Source of the DNA: Stenotrophomonas sepilia
Lineage (GTDB): Bacteria; Pseudomonadota; Gammaproteobacteria; Xanthomonadales; Xanthomonadaceae
Direction of reading: 5' to 3'
Length of the DNA: 64,000 bases
Assembly: GCF_003244875.1 (NCBI RefSeq)
Contig: NZ_LXXZ01000058.1
Span: forward strand, 62,001-126,000
Part shown: positions 1 through 7,914 of the stretch, piece by piece
Numbering within the stretch: position 1 is the first letter of the stretch
Layout of the letters: each line of letters begins with the position of its first letter
Made by a program: the position numbers and the translations under genes
The notes under the pieces: generated by a model
Databases searched by the model: none
Seen by the model: the letters and a program-made list of their open reading frames with translations, nothing else
What the model was told of the DNA's origin: nothing

Positions 1-20
1 CAGAATCGGAGCCGACCGCA

Positions 21-1097
21 TTACAGCTCCACCGTCTCCCACCAGCGCGTACCCGCCTGCGGCGCCTGCATGTCCAGTGCTTCGCCCATCATCGGCGTAG
101 CCACTGGAACACTGTTTGCAGCGGCCAGCGCCGTGATGCGCTCGAACGGCTGCTGCCATGCATGCAGGGCCAGATCGAAGGTGCCGTTGTGGATCGGCAG
201 CAGCCACTTGCCGCGCAGGTCCAGGTGCGCCTGCAGCGTCTGTTCCGGTTGCATGTGCACGAATGCCCAGCGCGGATCATAGGCGCCGGTCTCGATCATG
301 GTCAGGTCGAACGGACCGTATTTCTCGCCGATGGCCTTGAAGCCGTCGAAGTAGCCGGTGTCGCCGCTGAAGAAAATGCGGAAGTCACCGTCCTGGATCA
401 CCCATGAAGCCCACAGGCTGCGGTCGCTGTCACCCAGCCCGCGGCCGGAGAAGTGCTGGCCCGGGGTCGCGGTCAGGCGCAGGCCGTTGGCTTCGGTGGA
501 TTGCCACCAGTCCAGCTGCTCGACCTTGCGCGCATCCACCCCCCACGCGACCAGCTGGTCGCCGACGCCGAGCGGTGCAATGAAGCGCGCGGTCTTGCCG
601 GCCAGCTGCATGACCGCGGCATGGTCCAGGTGGTCATAGTGGTTGTGCGAGAGGGTCACACCGGCGATCGGCGGCAGCGCGTCGATGCTGATCGGCGGTG
701 CATGGAAGCGTGCCGGCCCCATCCACTGCACCGGCGAGGCGCGCTCGGAGAACACTGGATCGGTCAGCCAGTACTGGCCACGCAGCTTCAGCAGGATCGT
801 GGAGTGCCCCAGCCGGAACAGGCTGCGATCCGGTGCGGCGTCCAGCGTGGCGCGGTCCAGCGGCTTCACCGGAATCGGGTGCGCGGGCACGGTGCCCTTG
901 GGCTTGTTGAACAGGAACGTCCACCAGATCTCCGCGCCGTCGCGCAGGCCCATCGCCGGACGGGGCAGGGCATTGCGGAACTTGCCATCACGGTACTGCG
1001 GCGAATCGGGGAAGTCGGGAAGGGACCAGGACTTGCAGAAGGTGTAGGTGGTCACGGCGAGGATTCCGAGCAGGAGGACAAGGAGCAGGCGCTTCAT
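21..1097 (-). CDS. MBL-fold metal-dependent hydrolase (UlaG/NAPE-PLD-like), membrane-anchored
   Basis: A 358-residue metallo-beta-lactamase-fold protein. An N-terminal hydrophobic stretch (residues about 3-20) looks like a signal or membrane anchor. The zinc-binding motif SHNHYDHLDH lies near residue 155, followed by an Asp in SGDTGY near 250 and a His in IHNGTF near 310. This architecture belongs to the lipid phosphodiesterase-like/UlaG branch rather than to true beta-lactamases. I chose the ATG at 1097 (MKRLLLVLL) because the upstream extension runs through the operator region. It is divergent from a TetR gene with two palindromes between them, so it is probably the repressor's target. The substrate cannot be told from sequence. 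Confidence 0.85.
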   Translation of the reverse strand: MKRLLLVLLLGILAVTTYTFCKSWSLPDFPDSPQYRDGKFRNALPRPAMGLRDGAEIWWTFLFNKPKGTVPAHPIPVKPLDRATLDAAPDRSLFRLGHSTILLKLRGQYWLTDPVFSERASPVQWMGPARFHAPPISIDALPPIAGVTLSHNHYDHLDHAAVMQLAGKTARFIAPLGVGDQLVAWGVDARKVEQLDWWQSTEANGLRLTATPGQHFSGRGLGDSDRSLWASWVIQDGDFRIFFSGDTGYFDGFKAIGEKYGPFDLTMIETGAYDPRWAFVHMQPEQTLQAHLDLRGKWLLPIHNGTFDLALHAWQQPFERITALAAANSVPVATPMMGEALDMQAPQAGTRWWETVEL

Positions 1098-1114
1098 GGG
1101 TGACGTCCGCTGAG

Positions 1115-1165
1115 TACACTGCACAGTGTAGTTTCGCGTTATTCAAAAGTACACTGCCGAGTGTA
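1115..1165. promoter_or_regulatory. Twin palindromic operators between the hydrolase and TetR genes
   Basis: Two 16-bp dyads share the arms TACACT/AGTGTA: TACACTGCACAGTGTA at 1115-1130 (7-bp arms) and TACACTGCCGAGTGTA at 1150-1165. Their centres are 35 bp apart. A possible promoter for the TetR gene, TTCAAA (1142-1147), 16 bp, TAAAAT (1164-1169), overlaps the second dyad. The first lies 18 bp upstream of the divergent hydrolase start. This fits autoregulation plus control of the neighbour, which is inference. Confidence 0.75.
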
Positions 1166-1201
1166 AAATGGAGGCATCCGTTCAGTTATCCGGTTTCCGC
1201 C

Positions 1202-1813
1202 ATGTCCCGTGCCCCGCAACGCCTGACCGACCGCAAACGTGACGCCATCGTGCGCGCGGCGGTGGAGGAGTTCCGTGCATCGGGCTACGAGGCGACCAGC
1301 ATGGACCGCATCGCCGAGGCGGCGGGGGTCTCCAAGCGCACCGTCTACAACCATTTCCCGAGCAAGGAAGCACTGTTCTCGATGATCCTGGAGGAGCTGT
1401 GGGAGCGCAGCGTGGCCAGCGACGCACTGCCATACCGCGCCGACCAGCCGCTGCAGACGCAGCTGCTGCAGTTGCTGGGCCAGAAGCTGGACCTGCTCAG
1501 CGATGGGAATTTCATCGATCTGGCGCGGGTCGCGATGGCCGAGATCATCCATTCACCGGAGCGCGCGCAAGCCATCGTCTGCCGCATGGGCGAGAAGGAA
1601 AGTGGCGAGAGCGCCTGGATCCGCGCAGCAATTGCCGATGGCCGCCTGCGCGAGGTGGATCCGGACTTTGCCGGCCACCAGTTGCATGGGCTGGTGAAGA
1701 GCTTCGCGTTCTGGCCGCAGGTCACGATGGGGCAGCCGCCGCTGACCGCGCAGGAACGTGCGCGCGTGGCCGAATCGGCGGTGGCGATGTTCCTGGGGTT
1801 CTACGCGGTCTAG
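1202..1813 (+). CDS. TetR/AcrR family transcriptional regulator
   Basis: A 203-residue TetR-family repressor. The N-terminal helix-turn-helix (about residues 10-57) contains the family pattern EATSMDRIAEAAGVSKRTVYNHF. The C-terminal half resembles the TetR_C domain of AefR-like members (ligand binding and dimerisation). The start at 1202 gives the usual family length; an in-frame extension to 1100 would run through the operators. The stop overlaps the stop of the convergent GGDEF-EAL gene in a shared CTAG (1810-1813). It probably controls itself and the divergent hydrolase; the ligand is unknown. Confidence 0.9.
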   Translation: MSRAPQRLTDRKRDAIVRAAVEEFRASGYEATSMDRIAEAAGVSKRTVYNHFPSKEALFSMILEELWERSVASDALPYRADQPLQTQLLQLLGQKLDLLSDGNFIDLARVAMAEIIHSPERAQAIVCRMGEKESGESAWIRAAIADGRLREVDPDFAGHQLHGLVKSFAFWPQVTMGQPPLTAQERARVAESAVAMFLGFYAV

Positions 1814-3756
1814 CCGGCTGCGAAGCGACGGAATTCGTCGGCCGGCAGCGCCGCCGAGTACAGGTAGCCCTGGCCGACATCCACCCCGAGTGCGCGCAGC
1901 TTCTGTTCCTGGGCCAGGGTCTCGGTACCCTCGGCCACCACGATCGCGCCGCAGCGGTGCGCGACCTCGACGATGAAGCGCACGATCGACTGCGACTTGG
2001 CGTCGGACAGCGTGGCGATCAGCGCCTGCTCGATCTTGACCTCGGCGATGGCCAGCTGCGAGAGCAGGATCAGGGTTGAATAGCCGGCGCCGAAATCATC
2101 CAGCGACAGGGTGACCCCGGCTGCCAGCAGCTGTGCGATGTTGGCATCGACCACGTCGCGCTCGACGATTTCGGTCCATTCGACGATCTCCAGGCGCAGC
2201 ATCGCACCGGGGATGTCATGCAGCTGAAGCAGCTCCTGCAGGCGCAGGCCGAAGTCGGGCAGGCGCAGCGATTCGGCTGAAACATTGACTGCAATGGTCA
2301 GCGCCGCGCCGTCCCGCCGGCAGTGCTGCAGGAAGTGCACCGCCGACCGCAGCGTGGCCCATTCCAGGTCTGCCAGCCGCCCCTGGCGGCGCAGCAGCGA
2401 GATCACCCGCATCGGGGCAATCGGCCGGCCTTCGCCGTCGCGCATGCGCAGCAGTGCTTCGGCGCCGACCAGTTGGCGATCCTGCAGGCGATGCTTGGGC
2501 TGGTAGCACAGCGGCGCATTGCCCTGCTGCAGCCAGTGCTCAAGGGCAACCTCGATCAGGGCGTCGATCTCGCTGTCGCGCTGGATCGGGTCATCGAAGA
2601 ACACCACGCCCGACTCGATCGCGCTCAGTGCCACGGTGATGGCGCGGAACGGAAGATGTCCTTCATCGGCATCAGCAGGGGGCTTCAATTCAACCACTGC
2701 ACAGCGGAACAGCGGCCGGAAGCCCGGCCAATCGCGGCCGACCCGATCGGCCAGGTTGCTGGCCAGCTCAGTGATCTGCGGTTGCGTGCGCAGTGTGGAC
2801 AAGGTCAGGCCGCGCACCAGGATCGCCAGCGCGGCATCGCCGAACTGGTAGATCTCCAGCTGCGCAGCCGGCAGCGACGGCAGCAACCGATGCACTTCCT
2901 CGGTGCTGTCGCGCTGCCACAGGCCGTTGTCCTGCAACGGCCCGTAGCGCAGGCGCAGATCGCGCAGGTTGCCCATCTCGGCCACGATCAGGCAGGCCTT
3001 GCCGGTGCCGTCGTTATCCCGCCAGTACTGTTGCAGGCGTTCACCGAGCGCACGCATGTTGGGCAGCCCGCTGATCGGATCGATGCGGAGCCAGGCCTGT
3101 TCGCGCTGGCGTTGCGCATCGATCTGGGCATCGTTGTAGACCAGCGCGAACACGGCGCCGAGCACGAGCAGCGAGACCGGCAGTGCCAGCGCGCGCTGGA
3201 TCGCCAGCTCGGCCACCGGAAGTTGATCGGCGCCAATGATCGCCACACCCAGCGCCAAACCCAGAGCGGTTACCCCGATGCGCACGGACCATGCCTGCAG
3301 GATCATGCGCGGCGAGAGCTCGTTGAGCATGCGCGGGTACAGGTGCCTGCGCAGCCAGACGCCCGCCACCATCTGCAACACGGCCTCAAGGCTGGCAGGC
3401 AGGAAGAACGGGATACCGACGAACTGGTAGCGGACCAGCAGGGCGGCAGCCAGGCAGGCCAAGCCGCCGCGCCAGCCGCCCAGCAGGCCACTGACCAGCA
3501 GGATGTCGAAGCCCAGGTGCAGTTTGACGACACCCTGGGAATAACGGGCCACGAACCAGGAATTGAACAGGTAGATCAGGCCCAGCGCTACGCCGACATA
3601 CAGGCGACGGCCTTCTATGGCGTGCCCGGCGCGACGGGTGGCGATCAGCAGCACGCCGATCATGCCGATCACTGCCGTGGCCTGCAGCAGATACAGCGGC
3701 AGGCTGGGCAGGGCGCTGTCCAGGACCTGGGCCGAGACCCGTGAAAGCGCATCCAT
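1810..3756 (-). CDS. Membrane-bound c-di-GMP protein: 5TM sensor, degenerate GGDEF, EAL
   Basis: 648 residues. Residues about 15-200 form a multi-helix membrane module resembling the 5TMR-LYT/MASE type. A GGDEF-like domain (about 220-385) follows but lacks the GGDEF signature: the equivalent site reads QFGDAALA, so cyclase activity is unlikely. The C-terminal EAL domain (about 400-640) keeps the phosphodiesterase residues: GAEALLR, NVSAES, LEIVEWTE, DDFGAGYST, a Lys in VKIEQ, AEGTET and GQGY. I infer an active c-di-GMP phosphodiesterase with a regulatory pseudo-GGDEF. It is convergent with the TetR gene and transcribed alone. Confidence 0.9.
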   Translation of the reverse strand: MDALSRVSAQVLDSALPSLPLYLLQATAVIGMIGVLLIATRRAGHAIEGRRLYVGVALGLIYLFNSWFVARYSQGVVKLHLGFDILLVSGLLGGWRGGLACLAAALLVRYQFVGIPFFLPASLEAVLQMVAGVWLRRHLYPRMLNELSPRMILQAWSVRIGVTALGLALGVAIIGADQLPVAELAIQRALALPVSLLVLGAVFALVYNDAQIDAQRQREQAWLRIDPISGLPNMRALGERLQQYWRDNDGTGKACLIVAEMGNLRDLRLRYGPLQDNGLWQRDSTEEVHRLLPSLPAAQLEIYQFGDAALAILVRGLTLSTLRTQPQITELASNLADRVGRDWPGFRPLFRCAVVELKPPADADEGHLPFRAITVALSAIESGVVFFDDPIQRDSEIDALIEVALEHWLQQGNAPLCYQPKHRLQDRQLVGAEALLRMRDGEGRPIAPMRVISLLRRQGRLADLEWATLRSAVHFLQHCRRDGAALTIAVNVSAESLRLPDFGLRLQELLQLHDIPGAMLRLEIVEWTEIVERDVVDANIAQLLAAGVTLSLDDFGAGYSTLILLSQLAIAEVKIEQALIATLSDAKSQSIVRFIVEVAHRCGAIVVAEGTETLAQEQKLRALGVDVGQGYLYSAALPADEFRRFAAG

Positions 3757-3852
3757 AGCAGGTTCCCGCCTGTGACCGACGGCCAGTGACGAGCAGGGTA
3801 AACCACGACCGCGCGCGCGGCCACTGAGGGTGCTCTGCCGCGGCCGGCAAGG

Positions 3853-4569
3853 TCAGTAGCGCGGGTCGGCGATGGCGGGCAGCACCAGTTCGCGCACGAA
3901 GCCGGAGGATGACAGCTGCAACAGGGCGCTTACCATGGCCACGACATCGTGGACCGGCACCTGCTCACCGTCGCCGCGCGCTGCGGCCTCGGCCACCGGC
4001 ACCGACAAGGCGTCGTCGGTGTTGAGGTAGCCCAACTGCAGGCTGGTCACCGCCAGCCGGCGATCGCGGAAGCCTTCGCGCAGCGCATCGGCGATGCCGT
4101 TGAGGGCGAACTTCGAGGCGCCGAACGCCACTTCCGGGCGGCCACTGCGAGGCAGGGCCGAGGTCGAACCGGTCAGCACCAGCTGCGGGCGCGCTGCGCC
4201 CAGTACGCGGGGCAGCAGGCGTTGCAGCAGTAAAAGGGTCGCGGTGATGTTGACGTCGACCAGCTTCGTGAGTGCAGCATCGCTTTCATCGAGGAAGGCG
4301 TACTCGTCGCTGAAGGCCTTGTCTTCCCAGATACCCAGGTTGTGGATCAGCACATCGATATCGGCCGGTGCCTGCGCTGCGATGTGGTCGGCAGCCACGG
4401 TCGGCCGGGACAGGTCTGCTTCGATCCATTGCAGGGTGACGCCGTCAGCGCAGGCGATGCCGCACGGGCGGTTGCGCGAGACACCAATCACAGTGTCACC
4501 CCTAGCACAGAGGCCTTCCACGAACGCGCGTCCCAGGCCCTTGCTGGCGCCGATGACCATCAATTTCAT
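3853..4569 (-). CDS. SDR-fold protein with the catalytic Tyr replaced by Phe
   Basis: A 238-residue short-chain dehydrogenase/reductase-fold protein. The N-terminal cofactor loop GASKGLGRA and the IHNLG equivalent of NNAG are present, with an active-site Ser in LTGSTS. The YxxxK catalytic motif reads F-G-A-S-K: codon TTC on the minus strand gives Phe for Tyr. That change normally abolishes oxidoreductase activity, so it may be a binding or regulatory protein. The start at 4569 is supported by an AGGAAG ribosome site upstream; an in-frame start at 4599 has no such support. It has no obvious operon partner. Confidence 0.85.
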   Translation of the reverse strand: MKLMVIGASKGLGRAFVEGLCARGDTVIGVSRNRPCGIACADGVTLQWIEADLSRPTVAADHIAAQAPADIDVLIHNLGIWEDKAFSDEYAFLDESDAALTKLVDVNITATLLLLQRLLPRVLGAARPQLVLTGSTSALPRSGRPEVAFGASKFALNGIADALREGFRDRRLAVTSLQLGYLNTDDALSVPVAEAAARGDGEQVPVHDVVAMVSALLQLSSSGFVRELVLPAIADPRY

Positions 4570-4847
4570 GTTGCTTCCTCGTTGTACTGCGGCAGCCACG
4601 ATCGGCTGCCAGAACGGTGCCCCACTTGGCGAACGCGCGCAGGCCGCCGCGTTCGGCGGTAAGGGTCGAGGCCGTGTCGTCGAACTGGCACCGGCACCGT
4701 GGCAGCAGCCGTCGCTGCTGCAGGCGCTGGGGCGTAGTGGCTGCCGGCCGCCCGGTCAGCTCGCTCAGGCTGCCTGCCGCACGCGGGTCGATGTGCGCCA
4801 GGATGAGCGAGAATGCACAGGGTCACCGGCAACAGGAATCTCCTGGC

Positions 4848-5651
4848 ATGGACGAGCACAACGCCACCCCTGATGGCATGCCGCTGCCGTTGGCGTGGCA
4901 GAAGGCGTTGGCCGATGCGCGCATCGAGCGGCAGTCGATGGGTGTTTCGCGGGCCGACGTTGCCCGCGTGCTGCGGCCGGGCCGCCCCGATGCCTTCCTC
5001 AAGTCGGAACTGATCGACGCCTTCAGTGAGCTGGGCGATGAGATCGCGCGCCTGCGCTGGTTGCAGGCACAGGGACAACCGGCGCCAACGGTGATTGCCA
5101 CGGCCGAAGAAGCGGGCCGGCACTGGTTGCTGATGAGCGCGCTGCCTGGCCGCGATCTGGCTTCGTCGCCGGAACTCGCGCCGCAGCAACGGGTGGAGAT
5201 ACTGGCCGACGCGCTGCGCGGGCTGCATGCGTTGCCGGTAGCAGCCTGTCCGTTCGATCAGCGGCTGGCCTCGCGCCTGCCGGCCGCGCAGGCACGGGTC
5301 GAGGCGGGGCGCGTGGATGCCGATGACTTCGATGACGAACGCCTGGGACAGAGTCCACAGCAGGTCTTCGCCCAACTGTGCAGCACCCGTCCCGATCATG
5401 AAGATCTGGTGGTCAGTCATGGCGATGCCTGCCTTCCGAATCTGATGGTGTCCGAGGGGCGTTTCAGCGGGTTCATCGACTGTGGGCGGCTGGGCGTGGC
5501 CGACCGTTACCAGGACCTGGCGCTGGCCGCGCGCAGCCTGGTCCACAACTTCGGAGATACGCGTTGGGTCACGCCGTTGTTCCAACGCTACGGCGCTGTG
5601 GCCGACGAGCGCCGGTTGGCGTTCTACCGGCTGCTCGACGAGTTCTTCTGA
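4848..5651 (+). CDS. aph(3')-IIc: Aminoglycoside 3'-phosphotransferase, APH(3')-II type
   Basis: A 267-residue ATP-dependent kinase that phosphorylates the 3'-hydroxyl of kanamycin/neomycin-type aminoglycosides. Visible motifs are the catalytic loop VSHGDACLPN (about 185-194), the metal-binding FIDCGRLGVADRYQDLA (about 205-221), a central GRDL, and the C-terminal LLDEFF typical of the APH(3') family. Chromosomal aph(3')-IIc is an intrinsic gene of S. maltophilia, which suits the rest of the window. The exact allele is inferred, not measured. The start at 4848 has AGGAA 9 nt upstream. The 3' end overlaps the convergent DoxX gene by 28 bp. Confidence 0.85.
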   Translation: MDEHNATPDGMPLPLAWQKALADARIERQSMGVSRADVARVLRPGRPDAFLKSELIDAFSELGDEIARLRWLQAQGQPAPTVIATAEEAGRHWLLMSALPGRDLASSPELAPQQRVEILADALRGLHALPVAACPFDQRLASRLPAAQARVEAGRVDADDFDDERLGQSPQQVFAQLCSTRPDHEDLVVSHGDACLPNLMVSEGRFSGFIDCGRLGVADRYQDLALAARSLVHNFGDTRWVTPLFQRYGAVADERRLAFYRLLDEFF

Positions 5652-6049
5652 GCCCGCGCGCGGCTGGCGATGGCCGCGCAGATCAGGCCACCGACCACGC
5701 TCAGGTGTTCCAGTGCGAAGAACAGGGCCAGCTGCTGTTCCGCGCCGTGCTTGGTCCAGAAGGCATGCACGATGGCAATGGTCAGCAGCATGAATACCGC
5801 CAGCGCGCCGCTGCCCAGCCAGAGCAGGCGATCAAGCAGCAGGCACAGTGAGCCACCCAGCAGCACCACGGCGCTGGCGAGGTTGAACAGCACAGGCGGT
5901 TGCAGCCCGGCCGCCTGCATTTCGGCCACGCTGTTGTCCCACGCCAGCAGCTTGGCCAGACCCGATGACAGGAACACCACCGCCAGTAGCAGTCGGGCCA
6001 GGAACCACAGCAGGCGGCTGTCGAGCAGGGCGGTGATCATCCGTGGCAT
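5624..6049 (-). CDS. DoxX family membrane protein
   Basis: A 141-residue integral membrane protein with about four transmembrane helices. The N-terminal FLARLLLAVVFLSSGLAKLLAWD matches the DoxX signature (a small-helix G-x-x-K region). The family is linked to redox or thiosulfate:quinone-type functions in some bacteria, but no specific activity can be assigned. The start at 6049 has a GGAGAG ribosome site 5 nt upstream. It is divergent from a TetR gene across 144 bp that holds a perfect 12-bp palindrome, so the TetR product may control it. The coding end overlaps aph(3') by 28 bp. Confidence 0.85.
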   Translation of the reverse strand: MPRMITALLDSRLLWFLARLLLAVVFLSSGLAKLLAWDNSVAEMQAAGLQPPVLFNLASAVVLLGGSLCLLLDRLLWLGSGALAVFMLLTIAIVHAFWTKHGAEQQLALFFALEHLSVVGGLICAAIASRARAQKNSSSSR

Positions 6050-6167
6050 GAAGTCTCTCCGGGTTGGGCTTGGAACGGGCCACGCAGCATCGGGCCTCAA
6101 CCGCAGTTGAGGTCAAGGGCCGGCTGAACGGAACTCGCTGATGAACGGGTTGCCATCTTCAAGTTGG

Positions 6168-6179
6168 ACGAACGTTCGT
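6168..6179. promoter_or_regulatory. Perfect 12-bp palindrome, candidate TetR operator
   Basis: ACGAACGTTCGT is its own reverse complement and sits 14 bp before the ATG of the downstream TetR gene, between it and the divergent doxX gene. Position and symmetry suit an autoregulatory operator. No experiment is implied. Confidence 0.65.
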
Positions 6180-6193
6180 TCACTATTGGCGCC

Positions 6194-6784
6194 ATGAACC
6201 GAGCCGACCGCAACGCGCAACGCATCGAGCAGATCCTGCAGGCCGCCCTGCAGTGCTTCCTCGCCAAGGGATTCCACCAGACCAGCATGCGTGACATCGC
6301 GCAGGCGGCCGGCGTCAGCCTGGGCAATCTCTACAATCACTTCCCCGGCAAGGAAGCGATCATCCTTGCAGTGGCCGTGGCCGAGGGCGAAGAAGTGGCG
6401 CCGTTGCTGCAGCGACTGGCCGCGGCCGACGGTGATCGCACGCAGGTGCTGGCGTTCCTGCAGGACTTCCACGCACTGTGCAGCCAGCCGGAATGGGCGA
6501 CGCTCGCCGTCGAAGTGCTGGCCGAGAGCGCACGCAATCGGGCCGTGGCCGAGGCATTTGCGGCCAATCGCAGGCAATTGCAGGCTGTGCTGGCCGAAGC
6601 CCTGCAGCAGGTGGCACAGCGTGAACGTCGGCGTCCCGTACTGGCCCCGGCACTGCAGGCGCAGGTGCTGCTGGATGCCATCGAAAGCGATGCGCTGCGC
6701 CGGGGGCTGGGCGAAGCCGGTGGCACCGATGAGGCTCCGTTGGACCCAGGCCTGCTCGCGCTGCTGCTCGGTGCACGCGCATGA
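6194..6784 (+). CDS. TetR/AcrR family transcriptional regulator
   Basis: A 196-residue TetR repressor. The HTH region (about residues 8-54) includes FHQTSMRDIAQAAGVSLGNLYNHFPGKEAI. The C-terminal ligand domain is unassigned. I prefer the ATG at 6194 over a TTG at 6164 because the latter would place the palindrome at 6168-6179 inside the coding sequence. No clear ribosome site precedes 6194, so the message may be short-leadered or leaderless. Its stop overlaps the start of the DUF418 gene in ATGA (6781-6784), implying translational coupling. Confidence 0.88.
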   Translation: MNRADRNAQRIEQILQAALQCFLAKGFHQTSMRDIAQAAGVSLGNLYNHFPGKEAIILAVAVAEGEEVAPLLQRLAAADGDRTQVLAFLQDFHALCSQPEWATLAVEVLAESARNRAVAEAFAANRRQLQAVLAEALQQVAQRERRRPVLAPALQAQVLLDAIESDALRRGLGEAGGTDEAPLDPGLLALLLGARA

Positions 6785-7815
6785 GCGCGGTTGAGCGGCG
6801 ATTGCACGGCCTTGATCTGGCACGGTATCTGGCGCTGGCAGGCATGGTGCTGGTCAATTTCCGCCTGGCGATGGCCGTGCCGGCAGAGGGTGCGAGTTGG
6901 CTGGCCGGCTTCTTCCATCTGCTGGAAGGCAAGGCCTCTGCGACCTTCGTCACCCTGGCCGGACTTGGCCTGGTACTGGCCACGCAGCGCCTTGGCTGGA
7001 TGCCGGCCGGCGCGCAGACCTGGCGGCGCGCGCTGTTCCTGCTGGTGCTGGGCCTGCTCAACCTGACCCTGTTCCCGGCCGACATCCTGCACTACTACGC
7101 GGTGTATTTCGCGCTGGCGGTGCTGTGGCTGCGTGCGTCGCCACGGGTGCTGCTGGCCAGCATCGCCGGCCTCGCGGCCGGGTCGTCCTGGGCACTGCTG
7201 CACTGGAATTACAGCCAGGGCTGGAACTGGCAGACGCTGGAGTATGCCGGTCTCTGGCAATGGCCGGGTGTTGCGCGCAACCTGTTGTTCAACGGCTTCC
7301 ATCCCTTGCTGCCCTGGATGTGCTTCTTCCTGCTGGGCATGCTGCTGGCGCGCCTGCCGTTGTCACAACCGCGGGTGCAGCGTGCGTTGCTGCTGGTGGG
7401 CCTGCTGCTGATCGGCGCAGGCCAGGCCGTGCAGCACCTTGCGCAGGGAACGCCCTGGCAGCCGTGGCTGGGAACGCAGCCGATGCCGCCGGGACCGGCC
7501 TACGTGTTGACCGGTGCGGGGGCAGCCTGCAGCGCGATTGCCGCGTGCCTCTGGATCAGCCGCCGTTATCCGGGGGATTGGCTGGAACCGCTGACTGCAG
7601 CAGGGCGAATGACCCTGACCCTCTACGTCGGCCACATCCTGCTGGGCATGGGTACGCTGGAATGGTTGGGGCTGCTCGATGGCAGCGCGTCGTTACCGAC
7701 CGTGCTGCTGTGGGCGCTGTTGTTCCTGATGCTGGTCACGGGCGCAGCGTGGCTGTGGTCGTGGCGGTTCACGCGGGGGCCATTGGAAGCGGTGATGCGT
7801 CGCGTCGCCGGCTAG
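6781..7815 (+). CDS. DUF418/YeiB-like multi-pass membrane protein
   Basis: 344 residues with about eight to ten hydrophobic helices. The N-terminus RRLHGLDLARYLALAGMVLVNF matches the YeiB/DUF418 opening (R-x-x-x-L-D-x-x-R...VN), and the C-terminal third (AAGRMTLTLYVGHILLG) is the DUF418 core, in which T-L-Y-x-x-H is conserved. The family is of unknown function and resembles membrane acyltransferases. It is coupled by ATGA overlap to a TetR gene, a frequent arrangement in which the regulator controls the membrane protein. Confidence 0.85.
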   Translation: MSAVERRLHGLDLARYLALAGMVLVNFRLAMAVPAEGASWLAGFFHLLEGKASATFVTLAGLGLVLATQRLGWMPAGAQTWRRALFLLVLGLLNLTLFPADILHYYAVYFALAVLWLRASPRVLLASIAGLAAGSSWALLHWNYSQGWNWQTLEYAGLWQWPGVARNLLFNGFHPLLPWMCFFLLGMLLARLPLSQPRVQRALLLVGLLLIGAGQAVQHLAQGTPWQPWLGTQPMPPGPAYVLTGAGAACSAIAACLWISRRYPGDWLEPLTAAGRMTLTLYVGHILLGMGTLEWLGLLDGSASLPTVLLWALLFLMLVTGAAWLWSWRFTRGPLEAVMRRVAG

Positions 7816-7872
7816 CACATTGGTCGCGCGGGCACGATGTTGTGACGGACATGTCTGTGTCGTGGCGGGCAC

Positions 7873-7894
7873 ATCTGCGATAGTTGTCGCAGAT
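7873..7894. promoter_or_regulatory. Inverted repeat upstream of the APH(9)-like gene
   Basis: Perfect 8-bp arms ATCTGCGA and TCGCAGAT around a 6-nt loop, ending 20 bp before the start codon at 7915. The position suits an operator or a 5'-UTR hairpin. No regulator gene is adjacent. Confidence 0.5.
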
Positions 7895-7914
7895 AACACT
7901 TTCCGCTTGCATCC

